Below are positions 35,387-45,052 of a DNA stretch of 64,000 nucleotides, one piece after another. Position 1 is the first letter of the stretch. Every line of letters begins with the position of its first letter. The notes beneath the pieces were generated by a model. The model was not told where the DNA came from. It ran no database searches and saw only the letters and a program-made list of their open reading frames with translations. Made by a program: the position numbers and the translations under genes. This DNA comes from Lachnospiraceae bacterium (lineage in GTDB: Bacteria; Bacillota; Clostridia; Lachnospirales; Lachnospiraceae): assembly GCA_014239155.1 (NCBI GenBank), contig JAAZZQ010000088.1, forward strand, positions 124,001 to 188,000. The letters are read 5' to 3'.

Positions 35387-38161
35387 ATGGAAGTGATAAA
35401 AAACCAAGTTATGGCAAGCCAAATTACAGCACTGTGCCGAAAAACAGCCGCGCAGGGCGCAGTGCTTCTAAAAAATGAAGATGCAGTGCTTCCGCTCACT
35501 GAGACCGATCATGTTGCAGTATTTGGAAGATGTCAAAAAGATTATTACAGAAGTGGGACTGGCTCAGGAGGCGCAGTAAACGTCCTTTATACAACAAATT
35601 TACTGGATGGTCTTAGAGACAATCATATCACAGTCAATGATACATTAGCAGATCGTTATCAATTGTGGCTTTTAGAACACCCATTTGATAATGGTGGCGG
35701 CGGCTGGGCATGTGAACCGTGGTGTCAACCTGAAATGCCAGTATCACAGGCACTTGCGGCTAATGCTGCCGCCGTTTCTAACAAGGCAATTGTAGTTATT
35801 GGACGGACAGCCGGAGAGGACAAAGACAACGCAACAGAAGAAGGAAGCTATTTTCTAACTAGTATAGAAAAGGAGATGCTACACAGCGTATGCAGCCATT
35901 TTCAGCATGTAATTGTAGTGCTCAATGTATCCAATATTATTGATATGGAATTTATACAAGAGAATCCCCATATCAAGGCAATTGTGTACGCATGGCAAGG
36001 TGGCATGGAAGGCGGAAATGGCATTGCAGATGTACTTGCAGGCAAGGAAGTATTTCAGGGAAAACTTACAGATACAATTGCAAAAAAAATCACAGATTAT
36101 CCATCTGACAAAAATCATGGCGGAAAAGAGAAAAATATCTATCAGGAAGATATCTATGTTGGCTATCGATATTTTGAGACCTTCGCGCAAGATGCAGTAC
36201 TCTATCCTTTCGGCTATGGGCTCTCATACACAAACTTTTCAATATCTAACAGTACAGTTGAACTACATGGTAGCGGTACCCAGATAATGCTTCATTTTAC
36301 CTGTCATGTAAAAAATACTGGAACCATGTACAGAGGACGTGAGATCGTCCAACTGTATGTGGAAAAGCCTATAAACGGAATGGGAAGACCTGCGCGAGAA
36401 TTAATTGGATTTGCCAAAACGCCAGAACTCAACTGTCTCGAGGAAACAAAAATTGAATTAGATATTCCTGTGTACAGGCTCGCTTCCTTTGACGACAGTG
36501 GTGTCAGTGGATACAAAGATGCCTATGTGCTTGAGGCAGGAATATACCACTTTCATGCAGGCACAAATGTGCGAACTACAGTAGAGGCACCAGTAAATGG
36601 AACTCTTGGCTGGAAACTAGATAACACCCTCTTGCTCACACAATGCGAAGAGGCAATGGCACCCACAGAATCATTTGTGCGCATGCATATGCTTGTTACA
36701 GACGATGGTACACAAACTTTAGGATACGAATCTGTTCCAACGAGAACTATCAATATCAAAGAACGAATCGCCTCCTCTCTGCCCGTGCCAATACCATACA
36801 CAGGAAATCAAAGTTTGTCACTAAAAGATGTCGCCGCTGGAAAATGCACTATGGAAGCGTTTATTGCCCAACTTTCCTTGGAAGATCTCGCCGCGATTGT
36901 AAGAGGCGAGGGTATGTGCAGTTTAAAAGTAACCCCAGGAACTGCCGCTGCGTTTGGTGGCGTATCTGACAATCTGCTTCGTTTTGGTATACCAGTAGGT
37001 TGCTGTGCGGACGGACCATCGGGAATCCGCATGGACAATGGGGCACATGCCACACAGGTTCCAATTGGAACACTAATTGCGTGCACGTGGGACGAGGAAC
37101 TTATAGAAGAATTATTTGCTTGTGTCGGTGAAGAACTCATACACAATCAGATTGATACACTTCTAGGACCGGGGATCAATATCCATCGGCATCCACTCAA
37201 CGGTCGAAATTTTGAATACTTTTCAGAAGATCCTTTGCTAACCGGAAAAATAGCGGCAGCAATTGTCCGCGGAATTGCAGGCAAAGGTGTACATGCTACA
37301 ATCAAACATTTTGCATGCAACTCACAGGAGGCGGGAAGACATATTGTCAATGCAGTTGTTTCTCAGAGAGCACTGCGCGAAATTTACCTCAAAGCATTTG
37401 AGATTGCTGTAAAAGAAGGAAATGCACAGTCCGTCATGACTTCCTACAATCCCGTAAATGGTTACTGGACTGCATCAGCATATGATTTAAACACAACCTT
37501 ACTGCGAAAAGAATGGGGATTCACAGGCATTGTTATGACAGATTGGGGCGCAAAAATCAATGATGTTATAGAAGGCGGAGAAGGTTCTAATCAGCGCACC
37601 GCTGACATGATTCGATCCCAAAATGATATTTATATGGTGGTAAATAATAATGGCGCTGAAATTAATTCTTACAATGACGATACCCTTGAAGCACTTGAAA
37701 CGGGAAGACTCACACTTGGAGAACTGCAAAGAAGCGCAATGAATATTTGTCGTTTTCTTATGAAAACTCCTGCGTTTCACAATGAAAGAAATGGTTTTTT
37801 GAATGTTCCGTTGATACAACCACTTGACATAGAACTACAGGCTGAAAATGCCTTGGATAGCCATTATCGGATTGTATGGAACACTTCTATAGCAACTAGC
37901 AAGTACTTTATCATTCAGAACACAGCCACATATGATATTATTGTGCGTCTAATGTCACCGCAGACATTTATGGCGCAGACTGTATGCAAAGCACTCTTAA
38001 ATGGCAAGGAACTTGTCACATTCCAGACCAACGGCACCGATGGCAAATGGAATCTGCAAAAACTTCTGCGTGTCAATTTAAAAGCCGGTTGCTATCAGAT
38101 TTCGTTGCAATTTCCCAAACCCGGTATGGAAATTGATTATATGGAATTTCGAAAGCTGTAA
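35387..38161 (+). CDS. GH3 beta-glucosidase/xylosidase with swapped domains
   Basis: The 924-residue cytoplasmic GH3 enzyme has its domains in reverse order. The usual C-terminal alpha/beta domain comes first (about 15-270: GAVLLKNEDAVLPL, HVIVVLNVSN). The fibronectin-like domain follows (about 300-400: IVQLYVEKP, GRPARELIGF). The (beta/alpha)8 catalytic domain comes last (about 470-800), with the nucleophile Asp719 in GIVMTDWG and the KHFACNSQE substrate motif. A carbohydrate-module-like stretch of 110 residues ends it. This order is known from Ruminococcus albus and Butyrivibrio beta-glucosidases. It likely cleaves cello- or xylo-oligosaccharides and is last in the operon; a terminator follows. 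Confidence 0.93.
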   Translation: MEVIKNQVMASQITALCRKTAAQGAVLLKNEDAVLPLTETDHVAVFGRCQKDYYRSGTGSGGAVNVLYTTNLLDGLRDNHITVNDTLADRYQLWLLEHPFDNGGGGWACEPWCQPEMPVSQALAANAAAVSNKAIVVIGRTAGEDKDNATEEGSYFLTSIEKEMLHSVCSHFQHVIVVLNVSNIIDMEFIQENPHIKAIVYAWQGGMEGGNGIADVLAGKEVFQGKLTDTIAKKITDYPSDKNHGGKEKNIYQEDIYVGYRYFETFAQDAVLYPFGYGLSYTNFSISNSTVELHGSGTQIMLHFTCHVKNTGTMYRGREIVQLYVEKPINGMGRPARELIGFAKTPELNCLEETKIELDIPVYRLASFDDSGVSGYKDAYVLEAGIYHFHAGTNVRTTVEAPVNGTLGWKLDNTLLLTQCEEAMAPTESFVRMHMLVTDDGTQTLGYESVPTRTINIKERIASSLPVPIPYTGNQSLSLKDVAAGKCTMEAFIAQLSLEDLAAIVRGEGMCSLKVTPGTAAAFGGVSDNLLRFGIPVGCCADGPSGIRMDNGAHATQVPIGTLIACTWDEELIEELFACVGEELIHNQIDTLLGPGINIHRHPLNGRNFEYFSEDPLLTGKIAAAIVRGIAGKGVHATIKHFACNSQEAGRHIVNAVVSQRALREIYLKAFEIAVKEGNAQSVMTSYNPVNGYWTASAYDLNTTLLRKEWGFTGIVMTDWGAKINDVIEGGEGSNQRTADMIRSQNDIYMVVNNNGAEINSYNDDTLEALETGRLTLGELQRSAMNICRFLMKTPAFHNERNGFLNVPLIQPLDIELQAENALDSHYRIVWNTSIATSKYFIIQNTATYDIIVRLMSPQTFMAQTVCKALLNGKELVTFQTNGTDGKWNLQKLLRVNLKAGCYQISLQFPKPGMEIDYMEFRKL

Positions 38162-38825
38162 ATTCTTCTGGTTTTTTGTCAAGCATGCTCCTACACCAGC
38201 TTGCTTCATTCAATTTACATTTTTTCTCAAGATTGACTAATCCGCTTCTACCATACACAATACGTTTGAGAACCTTGAATTTATTGTTGTTTCCTTCAAC
38301 AAATTTAGGACTTACCTAAAAGGATATCGCATTCTTGACCAGAGTGATATCCTTTTTTATTCCATTATAAAAGATTCAATATCACTTTTTTCATACCTTT
38401 CCAGATAATTATTCAGTTTTTTATTATTTCCCATTAACAAAGAATAAAAAAGTCTGTTTACAGTGAATAAGCGTATCCTGAAATTTTCTTTTGTAAGTGG
38501 CAGGAAGTGTATTGCTCATATAAGAAATGCTAATTTAAGGAAAAAGCAGATACTTTCATATCTACTTTTTCCGAAATACCCGAAGTTTAGTAAGAACTAA
38601 ATTTGGTTAATGGTTCTTTATTCTCGATTATCTCTTCTAAATAAGTAATGAGCAATTTGACATAAAAATTATGTGTTTACCGTGCCCACAGCGGTGCAAT
38701 GCATTATTAACAAAAGCGGACAACCTTAATAGCTTTCCGACAACATCCAATAAATTTTTAGTCATAAGTATTATAAAAGATGTTGACTATTACAGTTTTT
38801 AACTTTATCAATGCACATCTCCTTG
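38162..38825. other. 664-bp gap between converging loci, terminator and decayed sequence
   Basis: The left part contains the GH3 operon terminator at 38318-38356. A second hairpin (GGAAAAAG-type arms, 38539-38572, one mismatch) has no T-run. From 38590 to 38700, the minus strand has a short coding-like patch (FYVKLLITYLEEIIENKEPL) with stops around it, perhaps the scar of a lost gene. I see nothing else. Confidence 0.45.
38318..38356 (+). terminator. terminator after the GH3 gene
   Basis: A perfect 11-bp stem, AAAAGGATATC (38318-38328) and GATATCCTTTT (38346-38356), has a 17-nt loop and runs into TTTTTTA on the plus strand. It lies 157 nt beyond the GH3 stop codon. The A-run before it would let it work on the minus strand too. 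Confidence 0.8.
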
Positions 38826-40769
38826 TTAAACCTCTTTCAACAATACTGCATCACATCCTTGCACCCTCCAGCTAATAATGCCATCCACATCCCACATCTC
38901 CTCTCCACTCCACAATTCCCGGTAGCGGACACCTGAGCGGATTCCGGCATGCCTGCAATCCACCTGCACTGTCTCTATGCCTCCTTTCCAATGAAACAGT
39001 GCTAGACACTGCTTTCCGTCTATTACAGCCGTGAATACCGCAGATGCAGAGGCATCTGATGACTCCACCGGGCAGAAAGACACCATAGATGCCGCCAGAG
39101 CATTCACTTCACGGTTTGTCGCCAGAAGTTCTGCCCGCGTGCGCGCCTCTGGTCTCTCGTAATCGTCACTGAGCATCATCACCGTACCGCTGATTACCGC
39201 CGAGGTATACCGTGCTCGGGCTTCTCCTTCCAGACTATCCCGATCTGTGAACACTCCCTTTAACAAGCAAACATGGTCTGGATCATTGAACTGATATAGC
39301 CTTTTGTTCTGCCACCATGCATAGGTCTGAGCATTGAGCACATATTCCACATCCTCATTTGTCCCAAATGCATCGCAGGAAATCCGCCTTGAATGACTAA
39401 AACCATACGGAAACAGTGGCGCAATAGAAAAACTGATAAAAAACGGCTTTCCAATTCGTTCCTGTGATAAATACTGAGAAATAAAAATATATCCCTCCAT
39501 AATAGCCTGTCTTCCAGTCCGGATCGATCTGTCATAATGACAGCCCTCCATACCACCATGCGTAAGGAAGTCTAACTTGACATAGTCAAAATCCCACTCC
39601 ACAAAGCGTGACAGTTTCCATTCCATCTGTTGTTTCCAAACTGGATGTGTCACATCAAACGGAATTGCCCCATCTACCTTTGCAAGCGGTACTCCATCAA
39701 CATCTCTTAACAACATCTCCTCAAAATAATGCCCTGGTGCACCCGGAATTTCCTGTTTTGCATCATCGCCAAAAAAGGCAAATGGCGAATCATAAATACC
39801 TGCTTTCTGCCCGTGTTCATGTAGCTCTTTAACCATGGATGCAAGTGTGTCTTCTGGAATTGCACTCCACCCGGCATCTAGGTTCATATAAGTACGGTTA
39901 TTATTCACATACCCTGCTGGCTGCAACACTTCTCTCAGAAACTGCCCTGTTTTCTGATAATTGTCGGCATTTAACCGAAATGCCAGTCCTGCCCAGCTAT
40001 TAAAACCAAAGGGCACCCCTTCTGTCCATGTCAGGCACTTCCGCTCCTCAGCCAACAAATCACCATAAGTCTCCAAAATTCTTCTGTAATCCCGACCATA
40101 TAAGATATAAAAGCGTGAAGATTTCACAGATTTTCCTATCACACTCCCATGCGAAATACTGTCGTGTGTTCCCTCATCGGCAATGCCACTCTGTACCCAG
40201 AAGCTTTTTGCATCTGTGCCTGAACAGATAATTGCATTCTTCCAGACAGAAAAATCTGCTGCACCAATCAGCAAACCTTCTCTGCTGTCTTCTTGGAATA
40301 ACACTGTCAAATCATAACTTCTTCTTCCCGCACGCAGCGGTTGTGCCTCGTAACGCAGCCACATTGTGTTGTCATATGGCACTAACAACATCTTACTCCA
40401 AATGCTTTTCCATATTTTAGGAGCATGATCTCCCAATCCTTCTGCAACAAGCGGAATCAAGCGGTTCGTCTCTACTTCCTGCCCATCTTGCTGAGAAAGA
40501 GAGCAAGAGACCATAGGCGCACCTGACTCAGAGACCATCAAATACTCTGTCAATATCAAACCGTTTTCTGCCTCAAATATAAGAGTTTGTCCCTTTTCAT
40601 CCGAAGTCATCTCCTGCTTTTTCAATACCGCTGTCCTAGTGTCAATCATCCTCCCATCCACATGATATGCTCTTGCATACGCGGACAAAACAACAATATC
40701 TCCCCATGACAACTCAAACACTCCGTCTTTTTTGTACTGCCATTTCACTATTGCACTCGTTTCTTCCAT
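38826..40769 (-). CDS. clan GH-D alpha-galactosidase-like glycosidase
   Basis: This 647-residue cytoplasmic enzyme has a beta-rich N-terminal domain and a central TIM barrel. The nucleophile is Asp400 in DYVKLDFLTHGG, and the NDPD motif at 495-498 resembles the acid/base-bearing loop of GH27/GH36 enzymes. It is a GH36-like sequence distinct from its neighbour. Its likely task is to cleave alpha-galactosides or a related alpha-linked sugar. Start choice is open: ATG 40769 (GAGGAGG) or ATG 40838 (CGGAGG), which lies in a tandemly duplicated 5' region and would add 23 residues. I prefer 40769 because the extra residues are only the repeat's translation. Confidence 0.87.
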   Translation of the reverse strand: MEETSAIVKWQYKKDGVFELSWGDIVVLSAYARAYHVDGRMIDTRTAVLKKQEMTSDEKGQTLIFEAENGLILTEYLMVSESGAPMVSCSLSQQDGQEVETNRLIPLVAEGLGDHAPKIWKSIWSKMLLVPYDNTMWLRYEAQPLRAGRRSYDLTVLFQEDSREGLLIGAADFSVWKNAIICSGTDAKSFWVQSGIADEGTHDSISHGSVIGKSVKSSRFYILYGRDYRRILETYGDLLAEERKCLTWTEGVPFGFNSWAGLAFRLNADNYQKTGQFLREVLQPAGYVNNNRTYMNLDAGWSAIPEDTLASMVKELHEHGQKAGIYDSPFAFFGDDAKQEIPGAPGHYFEEMLLRDVDGVPLAKVDGAIPFDVTHPVWKQQMEWKLSRFVEWDFDYVKLDFLTHGGMEGCHYDRSIRTGRQAIMEGYIFISQYLSQERIGKPFFISFSIAPLFPYGFSHSRRISCDAFGTNEDVEYVLNAQTYAWWQNKRLYQFNDPDHVCLLKGVFTDRDSLEGEARARYTSAVISGTVMMLSDDYERPEARTRAELLATNREVNALAASMVSFCPVESSDASASAVFTAVIDGKQCLALFHWKGGIETVQVDCRHAGIRSGVRYRELWSGEEMWDVDGIISWRVQGCDAVLLKEV

Positions 40770-40775
40770 AATGAT

Positions 40776-40880
40776 CCTCCTCTGTTTTTTCTCTTGTCTA
40801 TTCTTTTCCGTCGAAATAGAGTGTTCCAAACCTTTCATACACAACCTCCGTTCTTTCTCTTGTCTATTTTTTTCCCATCG
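40776..40880 (-). repeat. tandem repeat of a ribosome-site region
   Basis: Two copies, 40776-40813 and 40845-40880, share CTCTTGTCTATT, CTCC and TTTTCC blocks and lie 69 nt apart. Each copy, read on the minus strand, holds AATAGACAAGAGAAA followed by a GGAGG ribosome site and then an ATG. The right copy overlaps the stop codon of the GH36 gene. The 69-nt offset is 23 codons, so both ATGs share one frame. Confidence 0.75.
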
Positions 40881-43062
40881 CATTCCATTCAATAAGAACG
40901 CTCTCATATTCTCCTGGTATCGCACTCAATGTAAGACCCGCACCCATCCACGTTCTTCCACTGTGTATCTGATTGTTCGCTGAGCAGTGATAATCTTTAT
41001 CTGGCGAAAGTCCTTTAACAATAGTATGCACCGGAAGCGGATTCCCCTCTGCTGATGTCATGACCAGTGTCTGCAGTGCGTGATCTTTTTTCTCATCCAC
41101 AAACTCCCACGCACAGAATCTTCCTCCCGGCGGCGTAATCCTGTAATATGTCCCTTCATGTATAAGGGAATGATATTTATGAAATTCCGCAATCTGCTCC
41201 TTCACCATCTCTCTTTCCTCATCTGTGATCTTATTCAAATCCAACTCATATCCAAAGCTTCCAGAAAGGGCTACATGACCTCTTGTGCGGAAAGATGTGA
41301 TCCGCGCTGTCTGATGATTTGGCACAGCAGATACATGAGCTCCCATACTGCTTATGGGATAAAAGAAAGATGTTCCATACTGAATATACAGCCTGTTCAC
41401 CGCGTCTGTATTGTCGCTACACCAAATCTGTGGAGAATAATACAACATAGCAGCGTCAAAACGTCCACCGCCTCCGCTGCAGCCTTCTAGTAAAATATCT
41501 GGAAATCTCTCAAGGAGATGCTCCAGTAAATCATATACACCCAGAATAAAACGGTGATATACTTCCCCGTTCCGATTTCCTGCATATTTGTGACTGTAAA
41601 TATCACAGAGACTTCTGTTCACATCCCATTTCACATAGTCAATTGGCGCATGTTCCAAAATGTCCGTCATTCGCTCAAGAAGATATTCCCGCACATCATC
41701 ACGGCTCATATCCAACACCAACTGATTCCTAGCGCGATTAGGCTCTCTACCTGGTATCATAAATGCCCAATCCGGATGTGTCCTGTATAGATTGCTGTTC
41801 TCTGAAATCATTTCAGGCTCAAACCACAGACCAAACTTCATACCCAAAGCATGTATCCTGTCCCCTAATTCCTTCAAACTGCTGCCTAATTTCTTTTCAT
41901 TGGCAAACCAGTCTCCCAGACCACTGTTATCATCATCCCGTTTACCAAACCAGCCATCATCTAGCACCAGCATCTCAATTCCCAGCTCCGCAGCCTGCTC
42001 CCCAAGAGAGATCAGCTTTTCTTTGTTGAAATCAAAGTACGTTGCCTCCCAATTGTTCAACAGCACAGGGCGCTTTGCACATTGATACTTACCCCGGCAC
42101 ATATGTTCCCTCAAAATCTTATGGTATTGATGGGACAACTTGGCAAGTCCCGAATCAGAATAGCTCAATATAACCTGCGGTGCATCGAAAACCTCCCCTT
42201 TTTTCAACAAAAATGAAAAATGATTCGGCTGGATTCCCATCAGCACCCTTGTCTGCCCCCTCTGATCTTTCTGGGCACAGGCTGTGAAATTACTGCTGTA
42301 CACCAGGCACAGACCATAACAGTCTCCAAAATCCTCTGTCGCCTCTGGGGCACACAGAATCATAGCTGGATTATACTGATGACTGGAGGTTCCCCGCAGA
42401 CTTCCTATTTCTAGCTTTGTGCGCCCTACTCTATTTCTCTCGGGACTCCGCTCCAATGTATGCCTGCCCACAAAGGTGATCAGATCATACTCCCCGTACT
42501 GGAAATCCAAACAACAAGAAAGGCACTTGCTAAGCACGATTTCGTTCTCTCCATAGTTTTCCACTTGAACTGACCTAGTTATCACATTTTCCTGTTCAAA
42601 GACACCATACAATAAACGTACCACAACATGGGAAACCTTTTCCCGCATGGTAATCACCAATGTTTCCCCTTTTTCCTCTTCATTGTCATAAAGAGATGGC
42701 ATCCCCGCCACTTTATAAGAAGAATCCATCAGTTCATATCCCTCAAACCGATAATCTGCCGCCATACTGCCGTCTTTATGCAAAAGTGCCACACAGCTCT
42801 CGCGATAATCCCCAACACCATCAGAGGGCAACTCCTGCGGCAGACAATCCAAAGAATATGTCCGGTCCCCCACAGCCTCTGGTGGATTTCCTGAGAATCC
42901 CACATCTGCATGGAAAATCAAGTCAGACAGATTTTCCTCATCAATTCTCCTGCCATAATAGGTATGTAGCAAAATGCCGTATTCATCTGCATACATCTGA
43001 TAGGTACTGTCTTTTGTGTGCAGATTAAATAATCTGCCTCCTTTTCCCACACCAATCGCCAT
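40864..43062 (-). CDS. GH36 alpha-galactosidase
   Basis: This cytoplasmic enzyme of 732 residues removes alpha-1,6-linked galactose from melibiose, raffinose and stachyose. The sequence has an N-terminal supersandwich (1-320), a TIM barrel (330-640) and a short C-terminal beta domain. The nucleophile is Asp480 (YVKWDVNRSL) and the acid/base Asp550 (IWCSDNTDAVN), with LLEGCSGGGGRFD just before it. All are typical of the bacterial tetrameric GH36 AgaA/RafA kind. The length is normal. It follows the permease genes on the minus strand, after a long hairpin in the gap. Confidence 0.95.
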   Translation of the reverse strand: MAIGVGKGGRLFNLHTKDSTYQMYADEYGILLHTYYGRRIDEENLSDLIFHADVGFSGNPPEAVGDRTYSLDCLPQELPSDGVGDYRESCVALLHKDGSMAADYRFEGYELMDSSYKVAGMPSLYDNEEEKGETLVITMREKVSHVVVRLLYGVFEQENVITRSVQVENYGENEIVLSKCLSCCLDFQYGEYDLITFVGRHTLERSPERNRVGRTKLEIGSLRGTSSHQYNPAMILCAPEATEDFGDCYGLCLVYSSNFTACAQKDQRGQTRVLMGIQPNHFSFLLKKGEVFDAPQVILSYSDSGLAKLSHQYHKILREHMCRGKYQCAKRPVLLNNWEATYFDFNKEKLISLGEQAAELGIEMLVLDDGWFGKRDDDNSGLGDWFANEKKLGSSLKELGDRIHALGMKFGLWFEPEMISENSNLYRTHPDWAFMIPGREPNRARNQLVLDMSRDDVREYLLERMTDILEHAPIDYVKWDVNRSLCDIYSHKYAGNRNGEVYHRFILGVYDLLEHLLERFPDILLEGCSGGGGRFDAAMLYYSPQIWCSDNTDAVNRLYIQYGTSFFYPISSMGAHVSAVPNHQTARITSFRTRGHVALSGSFGYELDLNKITDEEREMVKEQIAEFHKYHSLIHEGTYYRITPPGGRFCAWEFVDEKKDHALQTLVMTSAEGNPLPVHTIVKGLSPDKDYHCSANNQIHSGRTWMGAGLTLSAIPGEYESVLIEWNAMGKK

Positions 43063-43101
43063 ATTCCAATATCTCCTTTATTCTAAAAATAATTTCCTTA
43101 C

Positions 43102-43141
43102 ATGAGAAAAGCCCCCGTCCGATCACGGAAGCCTTTCTCAT
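43102..43141 (-). other. 17-bp RNA hairpin between permease and GH36 genes
   Basis: Arms 43102-43118 and 43125-43141 pair over 17 positions, three of them G-U on the minus-strand RNA, around a 6-nt loop. The following sequence has only a weak T-run. It may stabilise or partly end the transport transcript before the enzyme genes. Confidence 0.75.
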
Positions 43142-43174
43142 TCCAGCCGCCACATAATGTAGTCACAAAATATT

Positions 43175-44056
43175 TTACTCTTTAACCGCACCAATGACCA
43201 TACCAGACACAAAGTATTTCTGTAAGAACGGATAGATCACCAACAGTGGGATCGTAGATACCACAATCTTTGTTGCATTGAAAGTGCGGTTATTCATGGA
43301 AGCCATCTGTTTTAACTGTTCTGCATCCGTCACCTGTGTTATATCCACTGTGAGCTGCTGAATGTATGTCTGCAGGGGATACATAGCTGATTTACTCATA
43401 TAGATCAAACCGGAAAAATAATCATTCCAGTGATTTACAATTGAGAACAATGCTACTGTAGCCAGTGCCGGCAGGGATACTGGCAGATATATTTTTACCA
43501 ATATCTCAATCGGACTCGCGCCATCGATACGTGCCGCTTCATCCAGAGACTCCGGAACACCCTTGAAGAAATTAATCAGAAGAATCACATTGAATACCGG
43601 AACTGCACCTGGAAGAACCAGCGCCCAGATAGTATTCGTCAAATGAAGATTGCTCACAACCATAAACAACGGGATAATACCGCCGGAAAACAGCATGGCA
43701 AAAATAACGAACTTAATATACACCTCACGCGCCGGAAAACGCTTCTTGCTCTTAGAGAGCGGATAAGCCATACTCACAGTAAAAAACATATTGATCAACA
43801 ATCCTAAGATGACTCTCTCCACAGAAATCAGAAAAGATTTCCAGAACTGTGAATCTTCTAGTAGCTTCTTGTAAGTAACAACCGTAAAATCCTTGGGAAT
43901 AAATCCCACTTCGTTGGCAGCAACCGCATCACTACCACTGAGAGAGATCGCAAGCATATTGATCAAAGGAAGTAGGCAGCTTAATGTCAAAATAATCACC
44001 ACAGCCCATACGATTGCCTTGAAAAATAATTTTTTGTAATTTACTTTTTTTGTCAT
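43175..44056 (-). CDS. sugar ABC importer permease (LplC type), second locus
   Basis: This 293-residue channel subunit has six membrane helices, the EAA loop SLDEAARIDGASPIEILVKIYLP near residues 185-207 and the C-terminal PFLQKYFVSGMVIGAVKE of the LplC branch. The ATG at 44056 with AAGGGGATG is chosen; an upstream codon would add 16 residues and overlap the preceding gene. It pairs with the LplB-type permease that ends 13 nt before it. Confidence 0.95.
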   Translation of the reverse strand: MTKKVNYKKLFFKAIVWAVVIILTLSCLLPLINMLAISLSGSDAVAANEVGFIPKDFTVVTYKKLLEDSQFWKSFLISVERVILGLLINMFFTVSMAYPLSKSKKRFPAREVYIKFVIFAMLFSGGIIPLFMVVSNLHLTNTIWALVLPGAVPVFNVILLINFFKGVPESLDEAARIDGASPIEILVKIYLPVSLPALATVALFSIVNHWNDYFSGLIYMSKSAMYPLQTYIQQLTVDITQVTDAEQLKQMASMNNRTFNATKIVVSTIPLLVIYPFLQKYFVSGMVIGAVKE

Positions 44057-44069
44057 GATGCCATCCCCC

Positions 44070-45002
44070 TTAAAATATACCGCTGCCAGTAAGCTTCTTT
44101 GCACCCTTATTGGCGCCCATGATCAACAGGAAACTGATAATAGACTTAAACAGTCCCACTGCAGTACCAATACTGTATTGTCTCTCGACCATACCAATTC
44201 TGTATACATATGTATCAATAATATCCCCTGTCTCATACACAATCGGATTATAGAGATTAAATACTTGATCGAAACCTGCATTCAGAATATTTCCAAGATT
44301 TAGAGCAGTCATCAATATAATGGTCGGTAGGAGGCTTGGCAGGGTAATGTGAAGTGTCTGCTCAAAACGGTTGGCCCCGTCGATAGATGCCGCCTCATAA
44401 AGACCTAAGTCGATCCCTGTCAATGCTGCCAGATAAACTACAGAATTATAGCCAAACTCCTTCCACACATCAGTCGCCACGATCACTTTGCGAAACCAGT
44501 TATTATCCGCCAGAAACTGAACAGCATCTCCTCCAAACGTTGTGAGCACGGAATTAAAAGGTCCGGAAAGCGAAAACATATTTGTAACTACTGTTGCAAG
44601 CACAACCCATGACAAAAAGTGTGGAAGATATACAACTGTCTGAAAGAATTTCTTGCATATACTGACAGTGATTTCATTCAATAAAATTGCAAATGTCACT
44701 GGGACAATAATATTGAAAATCAACTTTGCAAAGGCAATCACCAACGTGTTGACAAATACCTGACGGCTGTCGGGAAGACTGAAAATAAATTTGAAATTAT
44801 CAAATCCTACCCATTTAGAACCAAAAATCCCCTTCGCCGGAACATAATTCTGAAATGCCATCAAAGAACCAAATAACGGCACAAACACAAACAGGAACAG
44901 CATAATCATACCAGGCAGCATCATCAGATGGAACATCCTCTTCTCACGTCCTGCAAATTCTGTCTTTCCCCCGCCAGCCACTGCTTTATTCCCCTGTCTC
45001 AT
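44070..45002 (-). CDS. sugar ABC importer permease (LplB type), second locus
   Basis: This is a 310-residue channel subunit with six membrane helices and the EAA loop LYEAASIDGANRFEQTLHITLPS near residues 200-222. It starts with a Gly/Lys-rich cytoplasmic tail. The LplB branch is shown by VAVPLFGSLMAFQNY-like text near residue 45 and the FKSIISFLLIMGANKGAKK end. It is co-transcribed with the binding protein 50 nt upstream. No ATPase gene is nearby. Confidence 0.95.
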   Translation of the reverse strand: MRQGNKAVAGGGKTEFAGREKRMFHLMMLPGMIMLFLFVFVPLFGSLMAFQNYVPAKGIFGSKWVGFDNFKFIFSLPDSRQVFVNTLVIAFAKLIFNIIVPVTFAILLNEITVSICKKFFQTVVYLPHFLSWVVLATVVTNMFSLSGPFNSVLTTFGGDAVQFLADNNWFRKVIVATDVWKEFGYNSVVYLAALTGIDLGLYEAASIDGANRFEQTLHITLPSLLPTIILMTALNLGNILNAGFDQVFNLYNPIVYETGDIIDTYVYRIGMVERQYSIGTAVGLFKSIISFLLIMGANKGAKKLTGSGIF

Positions 45003-45052
45003 ATAACCCCTCCATTTCTATACTTGTTTATTCCCTTCTATATTTACACAAT

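Noticed and set aside
38590-38700. Small gene in the gap between the two sugar loci
   Set aside because: The coding-like patch on the minus strand is bounded by stops and has no start or ribosome site.
40770-40925. Long N-terminal extension of the GH-D enzyme
   Set aside because: The extra residues come from the end of the GH36 gene in another frame and from a tandem repeat, and they do not resemble the family.
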